Source: Methanolobus sediminis (GTDB lineage: Archaea; Halobacteriota; Methanosarcinia; Methanosarcinales; Methanosarcinaceae). From it: DNA of 64,000 nt. Under the pieces are notes generated by a model that made no database searches, was not told the origin of the DNA, and saw only the letters and a program-made list of their open reading frames with translations. Shown here piece after piece: positions 61,347 through 64,000 of this stretch; positions within the stretch are counted from its first letter, which is position 1; every line of letters starts with the position of its first letter. A program made the position numbers and the translations under genes. The stretch is taken from contig NZ_CP133592.1 of the NCBI RefSeq assembly GCF_031312595.1, forward strand, positions 1,612,001-1,676,000, written 5' to 3'.

Positions 61347-62914
61347 TGTTTTCCTCCTATGGCCTTTATCATTGCAGCCATTTTCCTTTCGGTTTCTTTG
61401 TATTCGTAAGTCGGGTCAGAGTCAGCTACAATACCGGCTCCTGCCTGCACATAAGCTGTGTTGTTCTTGATAAGAACTGTCCTTATGACAATTGCAAAGT
61501 CAGCGTCACCATTCCATGAATAGTAACCAACACCGCCGCCATAGATTCCTCTTGACTCTGGTTCAAGGTCATCTATAATTTCCATAGCCCTTATTTTTGG
61601 AGCACCTGAAAGTGTGCCTGCCGGGAATATGGCACGTGTGGCATCAAACTGGTCACACTCATCCCTGAGCTCGCCACTTACGGTACTTTCGATGTGCTGT
61701 AAGTGAGAGTATTTCACCACGCTCATAAGGTCATCAACCTTGACGGTTCCGCCTTTTGAGACCATTCTGACATCATTGCGGCCAAGGTCAACAAGCATTA
61801 CATGTTCTGCACGCTCTTTCTTGTCATTGAGCATCTCCTGTGCCAGTTCCCTGTCCTCTTCGTCATTATTGCCGCGGGGGCATGTTCCTGCGATAGGGTT
61901 TGTGATAACTTTCCTGTCAAAGACTGTCATAAGGGTTTCAGGACTTGCACCTACGATGCCAATATCCTTGAAGTTGAAAATGTACATGTAAGGACTTGGA
62001 TTGATGTTCCTGAGCCTGATGTAGAGTTGCAGTGGTGTCTGCTTCATTTTCACAGTGTACCTGCGGGAAGGAACTACCTGGAAAATATCACCATCAATGA
62101 TGTGGTGTTTTGCAATTCTCACTGCTTCTTCATAGGCTGCCTGATCCATATTGGCAACCGGTTCCTCGGTATCTGCTGCAGGAATGTCCTCACTGATGCT
62201 AATGACTGAAGCCATCTGAAGTGATCTTTCCATGAGTTGAGCTTCAGACACAGCATGCTCATAAACATCATTCAGGTCACTTGATTCAGTTACAAATGGT
62301 GTGATAACAATGTATGTCTCATTTGTTATGTGGTCGAAGACAAAGGTCTTTGACATGATGGCAAAGTGCATGTCAGGTACATCGGCATCAGGTTTCTTGT
62401 CCCGGTCTAACCATGAATCATAAACGAGATCGTAGCTGTTATAGCCGATAGCTCCGCCGAGGAATGTCTGCCTGTCAAAGCGCTTCTGGTTCAACATCTG
62501 AGTTCCGGTGCTTGTAGGATAAATCTTCCTGAAAGCTGCAAGGGCATCGTCACCTTCGTTGACCTTTACCCTGAACTTACCACCTATAAGTGATTCCACA
62601 TCTCCCATTGCCTTGAGTTTGTTGTAGATGTGTTTTGTAAGTTCGGAGTTCATCTGGCATTCAATTGTAATGTATCTGTCCTTGATAGCTACAACCATTT
62701 CAGGTTCGTAACCTACGAATGAATACCTTGCATGTCTTTTTTCTTTCTCTACTGATTCAAGCAGATAGGAGTGTCCTGCATTCTGCAGGGTTGCATAGAG
62801 TTGCAGTGGGCTGCAAATGCTATCCACTTTTGTCATGAGCTGCACTATGGCAGGCTTCTGTGAATTTTCAACGAGGGTTTTGAAATCCTCTTTATTAAGA
62901 TCAAAATCAACCAT
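61343..62914 (-). CDS. trpE: Anthranilate synthase component I TrpE
   Basis: A 523-residue chorismate-binding enzyme that makes anthranilate with TrpG. The N-terminal domain has the tryptophan-feedback motif YLLESVEKEKRHARYSF (about residues 50-66), so allosteric inhibition is likely kept. The catalytic core includes GDIFQVVPSRRY, ASPETLM, NPIAGTCPRG, ELAQEMLNDKKERAEHVMLVDLGRND and LSGAPKIRAMEII. It overlaps trpF by 8 nt and trpG by 4 nt, indicating translational coupling. Confidence 0.96.
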   Translation of the reverse strand: MVDFDLNKEDFKTLVENSQKPAIVQLMTKVDSICSPLQLYATLQNAGHSYLLESVEKEKRHARYSFVGYEPEMVVAIKDRYITIECQMNSELTKHIYNKLKAMGDVESLIGGKFRVKVNEGDDALAAFRKIYPTSTGTQMLNQKRFDRQTFLGGAIGYNSYDLVYDSWLDRDKKPDADVPDMHFAIMSKTFVFDHITNETYIVITPFVTESSDLNDVYEHAVSEAQLMERSLQMASVISISEDIPAADTEEPVANMDQAAYEEAVRIAKHHIIDGDIFQVVPSRRYTVKMKQTPLQLYIRLRNINPSPYMYIFNFKDIGIVGASPETLMTVFDRKVITNPIAGTCPRGNNDEEDRELAQEMLNDKKERAEHVMLVDLGRNDVRMVSKGGTVKVDDLMSVVKYSHLQHIESTVSGELRDECDQFDATRAIFPAGTLSGAPKIRAMEIIDDLEPESRGIYGGGVGYYSWNGDADFAIVIRTVLIKNNTAYVQAGAGIVADSDPTYEYKETERKMAAMIKAIGGKQ

Positions 62915-63584
62915 TGATACACCTTGCTTCTTCTATAAACCTGCATACCTTTGCAGGGTCTTTCTTTCCATCTGTTTCCACACCGGAAGCGGTATCCACG
63001 GCAAAGGGCATTACTTTGCTAACCGCATCTCTAATATTGTCAGGCTTAAGCCCTCCGGCAAGTATCACCGGAGCTTCCGTGTTCTCTACTACTTTTCTGC
63101 TTACTGACCAGTCGTGCACAAGTCCTGTGCCACCACTTGATCCTGCCTTGCCGGAATCAAGGAGAATGCCGTCTATCAGGTCACTCTCATAGAGGGAATC
63201 CATCTCTGACATCATCTCAGATGGCAGTTCCCTGCATTCCACCGGCACGACAAATGTCCTGATCATCTTCTGGTGTGTGTTGTTACGTATGATCGCGACT
63301 TCATCTGCGCTGAGCTCGTTATGAAGCTGAACTACATCCGGCCTGACCTTCTCAATTAGTTCCAGTGCTTCCTGTCCGCTTGATGGCATTATCACAAGCA
63401 CGGAGTCCACAAAAAAAGGCACTTTCCTGACAAGGTCTGCGGCGGTCTGAGCATCCAGTTTCCTGGGGGTGTTCACAGGAACCTCTGTGATGAAACCTAC
63501 AGCATCGGCTCCGCAGCTTACTGCCAGTTCAATGTCCTCGGCAGTTTTCATTCCGCATATCTTAACTCTGGGCAGATGCTTCAT
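62907..63584 (-). CDS. trpF: Phosphoribosylanthranilate isomerase TrpF
   Basis: A 225-residue TIM-barrel enzyme converting PRA to CdRP. The N-terminal RVKICGMKTAED holds the catalytic Cys, and the catalytic Asp lies in GILLDSGKAGSSGGTGLVHDWS, followed by LAGGLKPDNI and VDTASGVETDGKKD phosphate-binding loops. It overlaps trpD by 23 nt upstream and trpE by 8 nt downstream. Confidence 0.96.
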   Translation of the reverse strand: MKHLPRVKICGMKTAEDIELAVSCGADAVGFITEVPVNTPRKLDAQTAADLVRKVPFFVDSVLVIMPSSGQEALELIEKVRPDVVQLHNELSADEVAIIRNNTHQKMIRTFVVPVECRELPSEMMSEMDSLYESDLIDGILLDSGKAGSSGGTGLVHDWSVSRKVVENTEAPVILAGGLKPDNIRDAVSKVMPFAVDTASGVETDGKKDPAKVCRFIEEARCING

Positions 63585-64000
63585 CTATGACTCCCTGAAT
63601 GTTGTCGTCATCGCTGAATTCTATGAGTTTCGCCAGTGCTTTGCCGCTGTCAAGAACTTCCTCTACCATAGGAATTGCTTCTTTGATAGAGGATGCTTTT
63701 CCGGCAACATATAGGGCTGCTGCTGAGTTCATTACAATAATGTCTCTCTTTGGACCCTTCTCACCCTTTAGTATTCTTATGATATCTATTGCATTCTCCT
63801 TAGGTGTGCCGCCTGCAATATCCTCAGGAGTTGCTCTGTTGATTCCAAGTTCTTCAGGTGTTAGTGTGTAGGTAGTGATATTTCCGCCTTTTAGCTCAGC
63901 AACGTAAGTTTCAGAGAAATTGGATATCTCATCCATGCCGTCACCGTGAACTACCATTGCCCTGTCAACTCCAAGCTTTTTCATTACCTGGGCAAAAGGC
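63562..64000 (-). CDS. trpD: Anthranilate phosphoribosyltransferase TrpD, C-terminal part
   Basis: The C-terminal portion (about 146 residues) of TrpD, cut by the window end; the frame stays open to 64000. Visible parts are the catalytic-domain segments FAQVMKKLGVDRAMVVHGDGMDEIS, LTPEELGI and GGTPKENA with a final helical region. It is the upstream gene of the trpD-F-E-G series, which overlaps at every junction seen. The promoter lies outside the window. Confidence 0.93.
   Translation of the reverse strand, partial: PFAQVMKKLGVDRAMVVHGDGMDEISNFSETYVAELKGGNITTYTLTPEELGINRATPEDIAGGTPKENAIDIIRILKGEKGPKRDIIVMNSAAALYVAGKASSIKEAIPMVEEVLDSGKALAKLIEFSDDDNIQGVIDEASAQS

Overview
The window looks like chromosome from a methylotrophic methanogen of the Methanosarcinaceae (Methanolobus or Methanococcoides type; genus is inference). 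The evidence is F420-dependent methylene-H4MPT reductase (mer) next to fpoF of F420H2 dehydrogenase, together with archaeal RadA, Cdc48, eIF1/SUI1, small-type PurL, NreA, NikR, CbiMNQO and an F420H2 oxidase, plus the bacterial-type MutS/MutL pair typical of this family. Start sites often have GGAGG/GGTGA-type ribosome binding sites, and some genes look leaderless with a TATA box about 25 nt before the start codon. I see no rRNA, CRISPR array, insertion sequence or prophage.

Layout. 1-2.1 kb: small membrane and hypothetical genes. 2.1-8.3 kb: mutS and mutL flank an MFS exporter, and both mut genes carry the same 20-base element upstream. 8.4-17 kb: a cobalt/corrinoid block of cbiD, cbiE, cbiMNQO, two unknown co-oriented genes, an ArsR-type regulator with a probable beta-grasp ligand domain, a 64-residue protein, a long AT-rich spacer and a NicO-type Ni/Co transporter. 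Matching ATACTAA palindromes lie before the unknown pair and before nicO. 17-30 kb: housekeeping and genome maintenance (Nfo-like, coaD, radA, pgp, a CdpB-like PRC-barrel protein, cdc48, TRAM protein, purL, eIF1, nifS plus a degenerate nifU, nreA). 30-35 kb: phosphate transport (pit plus PhoU-like), a phytoene-desaturase-like enzyme, purC, nikR and arsR. 35-45 kb: hemerythrin, a Ca-type P-ATPase coupled to an FG-GAP surface protein, a PfkB kinase with a defective start, PAS, CPA2 antiporter plus CBS protein, and an oxygen-defence set (rubrerythrin, F420H2 oxidase, FTR-like protein). 45.5-47.5 kb: inositol-phosphate synthase and a DUF429 protein.

47.5-53.8 kb is the most unusual region, an all-minus-strand redox block. 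It encodes a surface-anchored pentaheme cytochrome c with a PGF-CTERM-like tail, a ferredoxin lacking one cluster ligand, an iron-sulfur flavoprotein, an FNR-like reductase that seems to start at CTG, an AfpA-type archaeoflavoprotein and a group II PLP decarboxylase. It is preceded by an AhpD-like protein and two DUF2180 zinc proteins behind a perfect 19-bp palindrome. I infer a cytoplasm-to-surface electron-transfer module.

54-64 kb: mer-fpoF, nadM, a Cys-rich small protein, phzF-like, cysS with tRNA-Cys immediately upstream, an adenylate kinase, and the trp genes in transcription order trpD (cut by the window end), trpF, trpE, trpG.
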